Part shown: positions 11,281-22,789 of the stretch, piece after piece | Position numbering within the stretch: position 1 is the first letter of the stretch | Layout: every line of letters starts with the position of its first letter | DNA from: Cordilura impudica | Lineage: Eukaryota > Arthropoda > Insecta > Diptera > Scathophagidae | Assembly (NCBI GenBank): GCA_963682025.1 | Contig: OY821517.1 | Location: forward strand, 51,658,162-51,722,161 | DNA length: 64,000 nt | Direction: 5' to 3' | Program-made: the position numbers and the translations under genes | Notes under the pieces: model-generated | What the model saw: only the letters and a program-made list of their open reading frames with translations | What the model was told of the DNA's origin: nothing | Database searches by the model: none

Positions 11281-12039
11281 TATAATATATGAGTACTACG
11301 ACACAGACAGCTTTGCACATTTGTGTGAGGTCACCTATTAGTTCTGTTAGTAGCCATGTCGAAAAAGGGCGGGCTCGGATAAGCGGGCGTGGCACCTCCA
11401 ATATAAAGTATTTTTTCAATATCATATATACATCTCGAGTACTATGACAGAGACAGATTTGCACATTTGTGCAAGGCCAAAATTGGTGGTATCAGATCAA
11501 TGGGCGTGGCATCTGCCATACAAACTAAATATTAAATGTCATATATCTGGAGTACTGTAATAGTGAGACCCTTGGGACTTTGCGTGATCCCAAAAGTTAT
11601 TCATGTGATTAGTCGAACAAAAAATGGGAGATCGGAACAGTGGACGTGGCACTGCCCACACAAAGTAAATATGTATATCATGAAATGCTATAAAAGGGAA
11701 AGCGTTGACACTGTTAGAGTCCATGATATATTAATGTGAGTGAGTAGTCCAATAAATATTGGGCGAGATAGGATTAGGGGGCGATACAAATAAATATAAA
11801 GTAGTATGAAAACGGCAGTCTTGAAAATTTTCACAAGTACATTAATTACCAATGTGAGTAGTCGTAGAAAATATGGGCGGAATCCCCAAATTCAAAAATC
11901 GCCGAAATCAAAATCGTCAAAAACGAAAGTCGCGAAAAACTAAAATCGCCAAAAACAAAAATCTTCAAAATCAAAAATCGCCAAAATCAAAAATCGCCAA
12001 AACCGAAAATCGCGAAAAAAAAAAATAAAATCCTCTCCA

Positions 12040-12640
12040 ATAAATAATGTTATATTATTCAAAAAAAAAAATAATTTTAAATATGGGCAATGAATATTTC
12101 ATTCCTTAAAATTACTGCAACTTGTTTTTCTAAGGCTATTTGAGAAGTAGTGAAATGAGAAATCGTCAATAGTTCTTGAGTTGTAGCTGAAAAACTAAGC
12201 AAACAAATTCCAAGATAAGGAAAATATATAAAAGCTCATAAAAAATTTTGATTAAGAACGCTAAACCCTTTGGAGGTTTTACTATACTGGTATAGTGCTT
12301 TTAACCTGACTTGGAATTCTAAGCTCTCAAAATATTGCAAAGTACGATCTCTTTCTTTGGCTTTGGGTACTCTAACGGCGGCTGCGTTGAAAATATATGT
12401 CTCTTTGGTCTCTTATGAAGGGAGTTAGTTTTTGTACTCTAATAATAGAAAAATAATGCAATTCTTCAGAAATTAATTCTTTTTTTAGAAAGAATTATCG
12501 CTTTTATAATAAAAATTAATAAATATGAAATTATAATAAACATTGGTCAAAAAATAAAAATAATTAGCTTAAAATTGGAAGGTTAATTATCGGAACCTTT
12601 ACTAATGGTAACCGTCAATCTTGGTGGATGACCTCATTGT
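12040..12640. repeat. AT-rich stretch with a repeat shared with 20735-20930
   Basis: A block near 12125-12300 (gctgaaaaactaagcaaacaaa, ggaggtttta.tatactgg) recurs around 20790-20910 in the same orientation. In both places the block lies next to a family E Helitron-like copy. No gene is seen. Confidence 0.5.
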
Positions 12641-12664
12641 AAAACTAAACAATAATAGTTTTAC

Positions 12665-14075
12665 CAGACGAGGAACTTTCCATAAATCCTAATAAATCCA
12701 CAATTATCCCGTTCACTAGAAGAATGAATCTTTATATTCCGTCACTTTATATAAGGAATACGGAGGTTCAACCCAAGTAGGAGGTAAAATATCTGGTTAT
12801 ATTACTTGATAGAACACTCACCTGGAACCCTCATCGAGAGTCGATAACAAATAAGGCTATAAAGTCTATATGGGCTAGCAAACAACTTCTATTACAGCTC
12901 AGTTGTATGGTGGCAGAAGACAAACCAGACTGGAGCCCGTTTAAAATTATCCAAAATACAGAGATTAGCATGTTTGAAAACATCACGGGAGCAATGAGAA
13001 CAACTCCTGCGGCAGCTATGGAGGTTATCCTAAATGTCACTCCGCTGCACTTATCAATCCAAGGAGAAGCTTTTAAACAAGCTATTGACCTTCACAGACT
13101 ATACAAATTTAAGGAAGGCGATCATATAGGACACCTGAAGATCCTTGATAAAGCCAAAAGTATCAAATATATGACTTTATGTAGTGATCAGATAGATCCT
13201 GTTTTTTAAAAAGAACTACATTGTTCATATCCCGAGCAGATTCGATTGGAAATCTAACCCTACATGGCTGCAAGAAGATGACCAGAAGTGGTACACTGAC
13301 GGATGCAAAACAACAGAAGGAGTAGGAGCGGGGCTTTATGGACCAAGGTGAAAACTCCACATCCCACTATGTAATGAATCCACAACATTTACAGCGGAAC
13401 TATATGCACTAAATGCAGCTACTGCTAAATTAATGGACAGAAACCTGGCAAGGACGAAGATAAATCTTATGTCAGATAGCCAGGCTGTTCTAAAATCACT
13501 GGACAAATCGGTATACCACCATAAATCTGTGCTGGAAAGCCATAGAGCCCTAAATAAACTAGCTGAACTTAATAAAGTGACGCTTATATGGGTACCAGGT
13601 CACACAGGGTATGAAGGATATGAGAAAGGCGATGAAGAGGCATGACGAGGAGCGGAAAGACCATTCATTGGTCCGAACCCTCAATTCGGATTCACCAGAA
13701 AAGACATAACCGAGAAAATCGACAGATGGATTAAAGACGAATCAGTGGAGTATTGGAATGGACAAGTACTACTCGTACTTCAACACTCAACAAAATTCTT
13801 GCATCGAAGCGAAAAAAGGAGAAGGAATGTCCTAATATTGAGCAGATCCAATCTAAGACTTCTATGTGGGGCACTCACAGGGCACTATGCGTGGAATTAC
13901 ATCCTATACAAAATGCATTTGGCTGAAAATGAAACGTGCAGATACTGCCTGGAGGATGATGAGACCATATACTGGCAAAATGTCCAGCGTTTGCATATCT
14001 AAGGCACAAATTTTTTGGCGAATCTGAAATCAGGGAGGAGGCATACAAAACATTGGCAGTGAAGGGCATCATCTA
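12665..14075 (+). pseudogene. Non-LTR retrotransposon ORF2 remnant (RT end, RNase H, CCHC)
   Basis: In order I read the end of a reverse transcriptase (LSINPNKSTIIPFTRR, EVKYL..LLDRTLTWN), a linker, and an RNase H domain with WYTDGCKT, TAELYALNAA and LMSDSQAVLKSL, supplying the D-E-D residues. Next is LIWVPGHTG and a C-terminal cysteine motif (ETCRYCLEDDET). Stops and frameshifts occur throughout (for example near 12775, 13207, 13350 and 13643). RNase H suggests the I/R1/LOA group of LINEs. The 5' three-quarters is missing, as is common after incomplete reverse transcription. Confidence 0.85.
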
Positions 14076-14227
14076 GTTCCTAAACGCTGTAATCAACCAA
14101 TAAAACAGGAGAGAACAAGAATCTGAAAGAGGGTGCACAATAGATCTACTTGGTCGCAGTGCAGGAGGGAATAATACTCAACCCGAGAACATCGTAAATC
14201 GTAATTGTAAAATGGTAACCGTACCCA

Positions 14228-14310
14228 AAAGTGGTTATAAAATTGAGTTTAAGGCACAGGTGGAGGGTATCAAAGATTCGGTTCAGCCGAATTTAACACT
14301 CTTGTTTTCT
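14228..14310 (+). mobile_element. DINE-like repeat (family H), terminal hairpin
   Basis: The block gtggagggtatcaaag, then a hairpin attcggttcagccgaat and ttaacactcttg, is the end of a dipteran repeat also seen at 36853-36905 and 58672-58710. Confidence 0.55.
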
Positions 14311-14508
14311 AACAATTTATTTCAAATCACACTATTTTTTTTCACAAAAATTTTCACAGAATATTTATACAAAAATCAGTATTGCATGCAAACAAATAAT
14401 TAACGGTACGCAGTATAGTAGGTAAAGGAAGATTTTAAATTTCTCTTCTATTATCACTTGCGACAGAATGTGGGAAAAACTGATAACGGCCCTGAGGTAG
14501 CCTTAAGC

Positions 14509-14768
14509 CCTAGTTAGTCACACGTAACCTTAACCAAACGTGTCAGCTGTTTTTTTCTGATACATGAAAAGCATTTAAAGCTTTTACCAAACTCAACTGT
14601 CATGTAATCGGAACTACCCCAATCTCTTGAAAATGGATTTTTGCTACGTTTGTACGTGACATTTTTGAGTGATAAAGTTTGGTTCGTTTCTTACGTTCTA
14701 TAATTGCACTAAACGCCAACGTTACATTTACGGTACGGATACATTTTAACAACGTATGGCTAACTAGG
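14509..14768. mobile_element. Possible MITE with ~14 bp inverted ends
   Basis: CCTAGTTAGTCACA at 14509 and TATGGCTAACTAGG ending at 14768 are inverted with two differences. No clear target-site duplication is visible and no transposase is present. Confidence 0.35.
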
Positions 14769-14814
14769 TCTTTACCCGTTAAAAGGTTAAATATATGAAG
14801 AGCAATTCGATTCA

Positions 14815-15245
14815 AAAATAAATTTCAATCAGAATTTTTCAATTTAAAACAACCAAATAATTTTAAAACTTAAAAAATAACTTAAAACTTCTTCTCAAAT
14901 TGTATTTCCATCCATTTCCTAAGGTTGTAGTGTTGAGGACTTCCCCATTGCAATTTCTCACTCACCGGAATGGCTGTTGCACTCTGTAGTTTATTTGAAA
15001 ATACACGTAAGAGTATTAAATTGGACTGTGTCGAACTTTTGTTCGAAACACATTCGTATAACTAAGGTTCTTAACATTAACATCAGATAATCATGACTTT
15101 TTCAAAGATAATTAGTAAGATAATTAAACAAATTTTAGGTATTTTCGTGCTTTTTTTATAATTATTAAACTCAATCAGCGAAAATGTGAATAAATACAAT
15201 TACATTTTTGTTTGTTCGTTTATTAGCGATGCTTATACATTTTTT
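14815..15245. other. No gene or clear repeat seen
   Basis: AT-rich sequence with short homopolymer runs and no recognisable frame. Confidence 0.5.
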
Positions 15246-15247
15246 TT

Positions 15248-15955
15248 ATACCCTTTACCTCTATGTGACAACCAAAAATATTTGACCTAGACCCATCTTT
15301 TATTATACCGATCGACTCAGAATCATTTTCTGAGTAAATTTATCGATGTCCGTCCGTCCGGGTGTCTATGTAAACCTTGTAATCAAACTACAGGTCGTAA
15401 ATATGTATATATTTTGATGAAATTTAGTATTAAGTTTCTCTCGGCCATATAATGAACGCAATTGAACCTGGTGAAAATCGGTCCATGTCCAGACCAAGTA
15501 CCCATACAAATGACCCCTATAAAATCGACTTAAATTGGCATAATATCCAAATTATTATATAGATCTCGGTCAAATTGGGTTTGGGTATGTTTTTTACATC
15601 CATTTAGCAGCAGTCCAAAAATAAACGCTTAGTCATAGGCCCTATATTAAACTGATACCCGATCTTTACTTACATTTATCAAAAAACAAAAATTCCTCTC
15701 AAATTTGGTTTGTATATGTTTTTGCAAAAACTAAGTGACCTCACCAAATATGGTCAGGATGGGTCCATTTTTCAACCTATTCCTCATATAAATATAGCAT
15801 CCGATATGAACTTTTTCATATCCGAATACCACTCAAATTTGGTTTATGCTTATTTTCTATATCTAATTAGTTGGACCTAAGAGATAGGGTCACTAAATGC
15901 ATGCTATAGGGTATCGTATAGTCGGTCTAGACTGACTATAATTTTCTTACTTGTT
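15248..15955 (+). mobile_element. mini-me/DINE-like repeat, nearly full
   Basis: The order is: ataccctttacctctatgtg, atttgacctagacccatc, ataccgatcgactcagaatc, a short GTCCGTCC run, gtaatcaaactacagg, several internal blocks, then gggtatcgta. It closes with the near-palindrome GTCGGTCTAGACTGAC (one mismatch) and attttcttacttg. Both the terminal palindrome and the GTCY run fit mini-me/DINE (Helentron-type) repeats of Diptera. Confidence 0.75.
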
Positions 15956-16232
15956 TTTGCTTGTAGTTGTACAACAAAAAAGAACAAAAGCAACACGCGT
16001 TCAAAAATGCATCGCGTTCAAATATGCATCGCTTATATCGGGTGTTCAAATTTGAGGTATCATTTGGATTTTGCTGTCATTTTTTTTCTACATGGAATTT
16101 TTATTCTAAATTTTTATTTTCGGATAACAAATACATTGCGGTTAGTTAATATGGTACGTTACACGAAGGAACAGCGTGTTTTTATTATTAAAAAATTTTT
16201 TGAAAATGCCAAAAGTTTTCAAGATGTAATTA

Positions 16233-17111
16233 CGAGGGCGGATCAGTAAGTCCGTGACTTTTCGAACTTTCCTCGTAGTTATATGAAATGCAACATTGCT
16301 CCCATTAACTACCACCTGTTAATAGACTACTGTAAGATTTTGAGCAAGTTCCGTCGTTTACTTTGCGTTTAAAAGCTGTTCAAAACATACAACCCCGTGG
16401 TTCTTTTTAAAAATGGAAAAAAGTGATTTTCGAGTGCTCATTAAACATTATTTTTTGCGAAAAAAAACCGTCACTCAAACCAAGGAAAAGCTTGATAAAT
16501 ACTGTGGGGACTCTGCACCATAGATTTCAATGGTAAAAATGTGGTTTACTGACTTTCGTTGTGGTCGCACGTTCTGGACGGTCAATTGAGGTCAATACAC
16601 CCGAAAATGTCGAAAAAATCCACGATATGGTGTGGCCGATCGACGAGTAAAAGTGCTTGAGATTGTTGATGCCATAAGGATTTCATATGGCAGTGTGGTT
16701 GCGATTTTAAATGATCAGTTGGGATTAAGAAAGCTGTCTGCAAGATGGGTGCCGCGTTTGCTCTCAATTGACCATAAACGTAATCGTGTCTCAATGGTAA
16801 AATTCCATGAATTGGGCTACGAATTGGTACCTCATCCGCCATATTCTCCGGATTTAGTAACTATTTCCTATTTCCAAACCTAAAGAAATGGCTCGGTGGA
16901 AGAGATTTAACTCCAACGATGAAATTATTGACCAAAAATGCCAATTTTATGGACCTCGAAAAATCCTATTTTTTGGAAGGGATACAAAAATTGGAGGAAC
17001 GTTGGACTAAGTGCATTGTGCTGAAAGGAGATTATGTTTAAGAATATTTTTTTTTTTTTCAAAAAAAAACTGTTTCATTCTAAAAGTCACGGACTTATTG
17101 ATCCGCCCTCG
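16233..17111 (+). mobile_element. Internally deleted mariner with perfect TA flanks
   Basis: Inverted ends CGAGGGCGGATCAGTAAG and the complement of CTTATTGATCCGCCCTCG differ at one position. TA is present on each side (16231-16232, 17112-17113). The length of 879 bp is short of the ~1.3 kb usual for mariners. Confidence 0.88.
16413..17035 (+). pseudogene. mariner (SETMAR-like, DD34D type) transposase, deleted
   Basis: ATG at 16413 begins MEKSDFRVLIKHYF. I then read KVKMWFTDFRCGR, TPENVEKIHD, RRVKVLEIVDAI, LSARWVPRLLS and, directly joined, KFHELGYELVPHPPYSPDL. The block holding the first two catalytic aspartates is missing between these two, while the YSPDL aspartate remains. Stops and frame changes are present. 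WVPRLL corresponds to the WVPHEL motif of mariners. Confidence 0.85.
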
Positions 17112-18064
17112 TAGGAAATGTAGAACAAAATTTGGTAGAGAAAATGCTCCAAAAAATCGTGCCATCAAGCTGATGGTTGAGAAATTTGAAGAAACTGGAT
17201 CCGTTCATGATAACAGAAGCAGAATTCGTCAACGTAGTGGTCGTTCAATCGATAATGTAGCAGCAGTGAGCAGAAGTGTTGAAGAAGATCCAAAAACTTC
17301 CATCGTCATCGTTCGCAGCAATTAAACATCAAAGCATCCACATTATTCAACATTTTGCATCGTGATCTACATTTAAAGGCTTATAAGAACCACCTGACCC
17401 AAGAATTAAACCAGCTGACCACCCATTACGTCGGCAATTCATTTCTTGGGCCATCGAAAAACAAAATAATCTTCACCGACGAAGCCCATTTCCAGCTCAA
17501 TGGCTACTTCAACAAGTAGGATTGCCGCACTTAAGGTGCAGAGAGAGTCTTGGAGAGTTATCTTAGAGCAACCATTACACCCACAAAAAGTTACGGTTTG
17601 GTGTGGTTTGTGGTCAGCATATTTTTTGAAAACGAAATGCGATTACGGTCAATGGAAATCGCTACAGGGAGATGATCCCAAGCTTTTTGTTGGCAGAAAA
17701 TTTATGAGAAACAATGGATCTTTTTAAAGAAAAGTTCGAAAATCGCATTATTTCTCGTAGAGGAGGAGTGAATTGGTCGTACGATTTTTGTGGGGTTTTT
17801 TGAAATCGAAAGTGTACAGCAATAATCCCACAACAGTTCAAGAGCTTAAAAGCAACATTATCGAGCAGATATCAACCATTGACAACAGTTTATTGCAAAG
17901 CGTGATTGAGAATTTGGGTAAAAGATTGGGAGCCTGCCGAGCCAGTAGGGGGGGGTCACTTGACCGACATATTTTTTAATTTTTTACCGGAACCTATCTG
18001 TAAGAGACTGATATAAAAATAATTTTAATATCTCAAAAAAAAAAAACTCTTTTATTTATTACAA

Positions 18065-18431
18065 CTAGCAGATTCCAGCCCTCGAAATTCGAACGCAAAT
18101 TCTAGGAAATTTTATTTTTTCATTAAAGAGAGCCTAAAAGTATGCTAATCAATTATAGCCAATTCACAAATCAACACAAAAAACAAACTCATTTTTATTA
18201 CAAACACATTAACAAATTTAATAAACACACACATAGCATTTTATGTATGTGTTAGTAGCAACTTTAAATGCAATTTACTCAAAATAAAGGAAAAAATTTT
18301 AAAATCTGTAAATCTGCAAAATGCCTAAAAAGAAATACCTTTCAAATGATATACGTTTGGTCAAAATCGGGATAAAACGGTGGAACAAAACATCGGTCAC
18401 AAGAAATCGACTAGCCTATTAATATTATAGA
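18065..18431 (-). mobile_element. Helitron-like family C copy, both ends present
   Basis: On the minus strand it starts TCTATAATATTAATAGGC (18431 downward) and ends ..GGAATCTGCTAG (18065). The bases outside are A before TC and T after CTAG, the A/T insertion rule of Helitrons. It is 367 bp long and non-coding. It lies just inside the right end of the Tc1/mariner element at 16038. Confidence 0.8.
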
Positions 18432-18469
18432 TTAAAATGATACCTCAATTTTGGACTTCCTGTACATTC

Positions 18470-20195
18470 GAGACACACATGTTCTGTTACGTATAAATAT
18501 TTTGCACTATTGCGGACAAGCAGACATCGCTAGGTCGACTTTATGGGGTCTATGGGGTCTCTAAAATTTATTGGGATGAGTTACAAACGGAGGCTATAAA
18601 AATAATTCATAAAAAAAATAACTAAAAATAATTTATAATTATTGTTTTTTCGTAATATAACAGTTTTAATTTTTTATGTACGGTTACTTTTTCTAGCAAG
18701 TGTATATAATATAAAACAACACCATTCAAGTATTGACACGGATTCTCCAACAGTGATAATGATTTCGAAAAATATAAATTAAATACTTTACAAACTAATC
18801 AGATATAAATACTCGAACATCAAAGAGTACATTGTTACTGACACGTATCATTGTTTGTTTTGTTGTTGTGATTTTGTGCTTTAATTGTTTCGCACATATA
18901 AATTTTGCATTAGATTACCATTCAACAACAACCACAATCCCCTACCACCTCCACCACGACTGCCTTACTTTCATAATTCAATCATTTTGTATGTTGTAAA
19001 TATGATTATCGACATTTACATTTGTAAACATATTTCCTTTGATACTGAAGATGATTACAATGATAGTGATGATGATGATGGTTCGATATACGAGTATCAA
19101 TTGCGATGGCTGCCAATGTTAATTTGCCATATTTCAAGTGCTGTTGTTCAACACATACTTAAATTATGTTTGTTTATTCATAGCAAATGTTGCTGTAGTT
19201 ATTGTATTTCACTATCAGTTGGATATTTAGCCTTTGGGGCATTAGTAATTGAGTTAAAATTTACAAAGTGTTAAACTATGTTTTAGTTTTGCAATGATAT
19301 CATTGATCAAATATATCAAATCTTGATGAATTTCAATACATTATAACTAATAAAAGTATCTATTATATGGATTTTGTTTGCTTTAATTTGAAACTGAGTA
19401 AACTGTGTTAATGGAAGCATGCAAAATTGCGATATATTTAGTTAAAATGATACATGAACTTAATTAATGATATTTTAAATGTTTCAAGTCATAATTATTG
19501 ATGATGAGTCTATTGAGATAATGTTTTTTTTTCTTTTATTTTTTTGGTAGATTAAGGTCAAATTGGCAGTTAGTAACCATATTAAGTGTAGTTGTAGCTC
19601 TTTAAAGCAACTTTATACCTTTTTGTAGCCCATTTTGATTTCTTATTTAAATTTTAATAATGTTTTTTATTTTGTTTTTAATTAAAATAAAATGCAAAAA
19701 TTAAATTTTAATCCGCCTCACTGCGTTAAAAAAAATACGAAAGAAAATTTATAAATCGTGCAGAAAAATGTTTACACGTTACGACTTTAAAAACACAAAT
19801 CATTAACTTTGAGTGCAATAACATTGCGATGATCTGTGGCACGCGTCAAATGCAGTTAGTCTCTAATGTTGTTGTTAGAGCTCATTCAGTCAAAGCACTT
19901 TTGCGCGCTATAAAAAATTAACACAACAATAAAAAAATTAGACAAACACAAAAGCATTCAGAGAAAAACAAAACAAACTTCTCAAAGATATAATTAAAAG
20001 CTAACGGAAAAACAAATCATGAATGGAGTAGAGCAGAGCTTCTTAAATGGCGAGCCATAAAAACGAGAATAATTGCAATACTATGAACGGACTTACGTTA
20101 CAAAAAAAAATCGGGTAAAATGATTTAATTCTCATTTATTATTATTGTGACTTTTTGTTTTATCTAACTAGCTGCCCAGATTTGTATAGATTTCA
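18470..20195. other. Low-repeat AT-rich region with one candidate exon
   Basis: Apart from the frame at 19002-19274 I see no known repeat or transposase here. This is one of the longest stretches free of recognised mobile elements, so it could be host sequence. Confidence 0.45.
19002..19274 (+). CDS. Candidate host exon, unrecognised 90-residue frame
   Basis: From the first ATG (19002) the frame encodes a short hydrophobic start (MIIDIYICKHI), an acidic patch (DTEDDYNDSDDDDGS), then two hydrophobic stretches rich in cysteine (KCCCSYCISLSVGYLAFGAL). The last resembles a membrane segment. GYLAFGALV is loosely like the first transmembrane helix of two-pore potassium channels, but that is weak. 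A GTAATT in the last part could serve as a splice donor. The frame is not in any repeat I recognise. Upstream open sequence without ATG runs back to about 18885. It may simply be chance. Confidence 0.25.
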   Translation: MIIDIYICKHISFDTEDDYNDSDDDDGSIYEYQLRWLPMLICHISSAVVQHILKLCLFIHSKCCCSYCISLSVGYLAFGALVIELKFTKC

Positions 20196-20204
20196 ATTAT
20201 GGAA

Positions 20205-20570
20205 GAAATTTTCCGATCGCGAGCGGATAGTGCTTTAATTTTTAGATGTACGCGTTGAAGAACATGTTCTGTTTTTTAGCAGTACACGTGCAATAAAACG
20301 AATTTAAAATAAAGCTACACTCGAATCTGTGTAGTTTATGTGTGTTCCAACAAAAAATACGTGATAGCAAAATGTTCGAGTAGATAACGAAATATTAAAA
20401 GGAAACACAGTCATGATTGTGTTGGACACCGTACAATATTTAGAAACACACATACTTGATATGAAAATAAAAATATGTGTTTGTTGGTCTGAGCTATGTT
20501 TGCTTACATATATGTACGAGTTTTTTTATTCAGTGTGTGTTTTTTCTGACCTCTGATATAAAGGGTTTTT
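20205..20570 (+). mobile_element. Family D repeat (hAT-like MITE), + orientation
   Basis: In order: gatcgcgagcggatagtg, acatgttctgttttttag, ttatgtgtgttccaac, gtgttggacaccgta, atttgttggtctgagctatg, tgtacgagtttttttattcag, and a tttttctgacctctg end. The end matches the inverted CA.AGTTCAGAAAA terminus of the palindromic copy at 49630-51188. It provides an uninterrupted version of the site where a Tc1 sits at 27302-28874. Confidence 0.7.
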
Positions 20571-20734
20571 TTTTTTTTTTTTTGAGCAGAACTTGAAAAA
20601 ATATAATACAAAAAATTAAATTTTAAGCAAAACATTTTTTTATGCGAAAGATGGATTATGGGCATTAAAATTTTAAAATTATATGGCCACCACGAGTGTG
20701 GGGCCACTTTTTAGAGCATTGCTGGCCATATGTG

Positions 20735-20930
20735 ACGAATAACATGAACAATGTTAGCCTCCAATTTAAGCCTTAACTACAATTTTGCAGAAGAATGATA
20801 TAAGAAATCATCAATGGTTCTTGAGAGATGGCTGAAAAACTAAGCAAACAAAGTTTGGCCTGAGGACGCCAAATCCTTGGAAGGTTTTAATATACTGGCC
20901 TAGTACTTCCAGCATGAATTTCTCACCCCA
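20735..20930 (+). repeat. Interspersed repeat shared with 12125-12340
   Basis: The gctgaaaaactaagcaaacaaa and ggttttaatatactgg blocks match 12180-12290. No coding capacity is seen. The following 300 bp (20940-21320) are AT-rich with an unidentified purine-rich stretch. Confidence 0.5.
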
Positions 20931-21329
20931 TTATAAAAATAAAACAAAAAAGATTTTTAATTCATTTTATCGAGGCTGAAATGCGATCTCAAGTTAGAGA
21001 AATAGAGAAGAAGAAGCCAAAAATTACAACAACACAACTAACAGAAAACCTAAATTCTATTCTAAAACGTCCAAATACCGTCCGTTATGTGTTCTATGAT
21101 TGAAACACTACAATAGAAGAGACTACTTCCAAGAAGGCTAGAAGCAATAATTGGGAGTAAAGGATCACATACTAAATATTAAAATAATTAAATTTAGCTG
21201 AGCGAATTAATTTTTTTAAGAAAAATTAATAATGAATTAATTAATAATGAATTTTTTTAAGAAAAATTAATTATGAGCTCTTCTTTTATTATTTGAAGTG
21301 AAAATAAAAGTTATTTTTTAATGTTGTTA

Positions 21330-22462
21330 TCTTATATGTATATAAAAATGGACTTTTGTATGTTTGTACGTTTGTTTGTTTGTGTGCCTATCCGGAAGGA
21401 AAAATATGCTATATCCCATATAAAGAGAATTTTTAGCATCTAATTTTAACATATAATATCTGGAGTACTACGACAGCAAGAACACTGAAACAATGTACAT
21501 GCACATATTAAACTTATTTGAAGAGCCGCGGAAAAAATGGCGGATTAGTTCAGTGGGCGAGGCACCCGCCAAACAAAGTAAATATTTAATGTCATATATG
21601 TGGAGTTCATGGGTTATATATGTGAGAAGTCGGAGAACAAATGGGCGGGATCGGACCAATGGGCGTGTCAACACTATTCAAAGAAAATATTTGATATCAA
21701 ATAGTTGGAATACAATAATATAAAAAGCCTTGGGACTATGAGTTCATAAGTTATTAATGTGAGTAGCTGTCCAAAAACTGGGCGGGATCGGACCATTGGG
21801 AGTGGCGCATCCTATAAAAGAGATATGAAATACTATGCAAATGACAGTCTTGAAACTTTTGACAAGTACATCAATTAGCAAAATCAAAAATGGCCAAAAC
21901 CGAAAATCGCGAATAACAAAAATCGCCTAAATCAAAAATCGTTTCAAAAAAAAAAAAAACAAAAATCGCGAAAAACAAAAATCGCCTAAAACAAAAATCA
22001 TCAAAGTCGAAAATCACCAAAATCAAAAATCGCGAATAGCAAAAATCGCCTAAATCAAAAATGGCTAAAATAAAAATCTAAAGTAGCAACAAAATAACAA
22101 AAAACGCCAAAGTCAAAAATCGCCAAAATCTATAACTGTAAAAACAAAAATCGCCATAACTGAAAATCGCGAATAACAAAAATCCCCAAAAATCAAAAAT
22201 CGTTAAAGTCAAAAATCGACGAAACCGAAAATCACGAATAACAAAAATTGCCATAAACAAAAATTGCCAGAACCGAAAATCGCGAAAAACGAAAATCAAA
22301 AAAAAATCGCCAAAATCAGAAATCAACAAAACCGAAAATCGCGAATAACAAATATCGCCAAAGTCAAAAATCATTAATGTAAAAAATCGCAAAAAACAAA
22401 AATCGCCAAAATCAAAACTAACTACACAAAAATAACAAAAACAGCCAAAGTCAAAAATCGCC

Positions 22463-22494
<32 letters not shown>

Positions 22495-22576
22495 TAAAAC
22501 AGTTTTCTACAAAATGTATTCCCAGTTTTTTATTTCGTTACGACGGGTATAGCGAAGCACATCGGGTTACAGCTAG
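21330..22576 (+). mobile_element. Non-autonomous Helitron family E, both ends
   Basis: It begins TCTTATATGTATATAAAAATG (TC at 21330, A before it) and ends ..GGGTTACAGCTAG (CTAG 22573-22576, T after it), close to ends known for animal Helitrons. The body has ~125 bp tandem units (21430-21860) with gggcg.ggcac and tcatatat.tggagt blocks. A ~600 bp run of short AAAATCGCC/AAAATCGCGAA-type units follows (21880-22480), then a poly(A) run near 22464-22489. It encodes nothing; the long minus-strand frame across the run is a by-product of the short unit. Confidence 0.75.
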
Positions 22577-22789
22577 TAGATATTATATTTTATTTTTATT
22601 TCATGTTTCATACACAAGACTTATGCCTCATATTACAGTATGAAACTGATAAATCGCTCATATTACTTAAAATATATAATTTTAATTTTAATTATATACA
22701 TTTAGCAATTTATAAAAAAAAGCAAACAAAAAAAAAAAACAATATTCTAGTTATTTAATTGATCATAAAATAATTCATTGTGAGAAATG
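22577..22789. other. AT-rich 3' flank of the LINE remnant
   Basis: Poly(A)/poly(T)-rich sequence that may be the 3' untranslated region of the minus-strand LINE remnant. No other feature is seen. Confidence 0.4.

Larger units (their letters stand above)
9985..12035 (+). mobile_element. Helitron-like family E copy, split by a mariner-like element
   Basis: 9985-10087 has the gtcttaccgtgtatctggaag and ggggcgtggcacc blocks. After the insertion (10090-11280) the ~125 bp tandem units continue to 11880, each with a gagtacta.gacag and a gggcgtggcac block. They are followed by a run of short AAAATCGC-type units (11885-12020). The order is the same as at 21330-22576. The 3' terminus is not recognisable. 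Confidence 0.65.
16151..17979 (+). pseudogene. Tc1/mariner transposase of the host element, split and decayed
   Basis: The ATG at 16151 begins MVRYTKEQRVFIIKKFFE. The frame is cut at 16232 by the nested mariner and resumes at 17114 with KFGRENAPKN, KLMVEKFEETGSV and RQRSGRSIDNVAA. Later pieces are IFTDEAHFQLNG (first catalytic D, ~17470-17510), a tryptophan-rich VTVWCGLW stretch (~17590) and a C-terminal FLKSKVYSNNPTTVQEL..ASRGGS stretch ending at 17979. The WFQQDG segment with the second D is gone, and several stops are present. Confidence 0.8.
16038..18462 (+). mobile_element. Tc1/mariner element with two nested insertions
   Basis: Similar inverted ends (ttcaaatttgaggtatcattt at 16044-16064; the complement of tccaaaattgaggtatcattt ending near 18455) lie next to TA (16036-16037, 18463-18464). 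The segment is 2425 bp. Removing the mariner at 16233-17111 and the Helitron at 18065-18431 leaves about 1.18 kb, the size expected for one such transposon. The transposase pieces fall on both sides of the first insertion. Confidence 0.8.

Noticed and set aside
22078..22494. 138-residue minus-strand frame rich in F and D
   Set aside because: It follows the AAAATCG-type minisatellite of a Helitron; its composition is dictated by the short unit.
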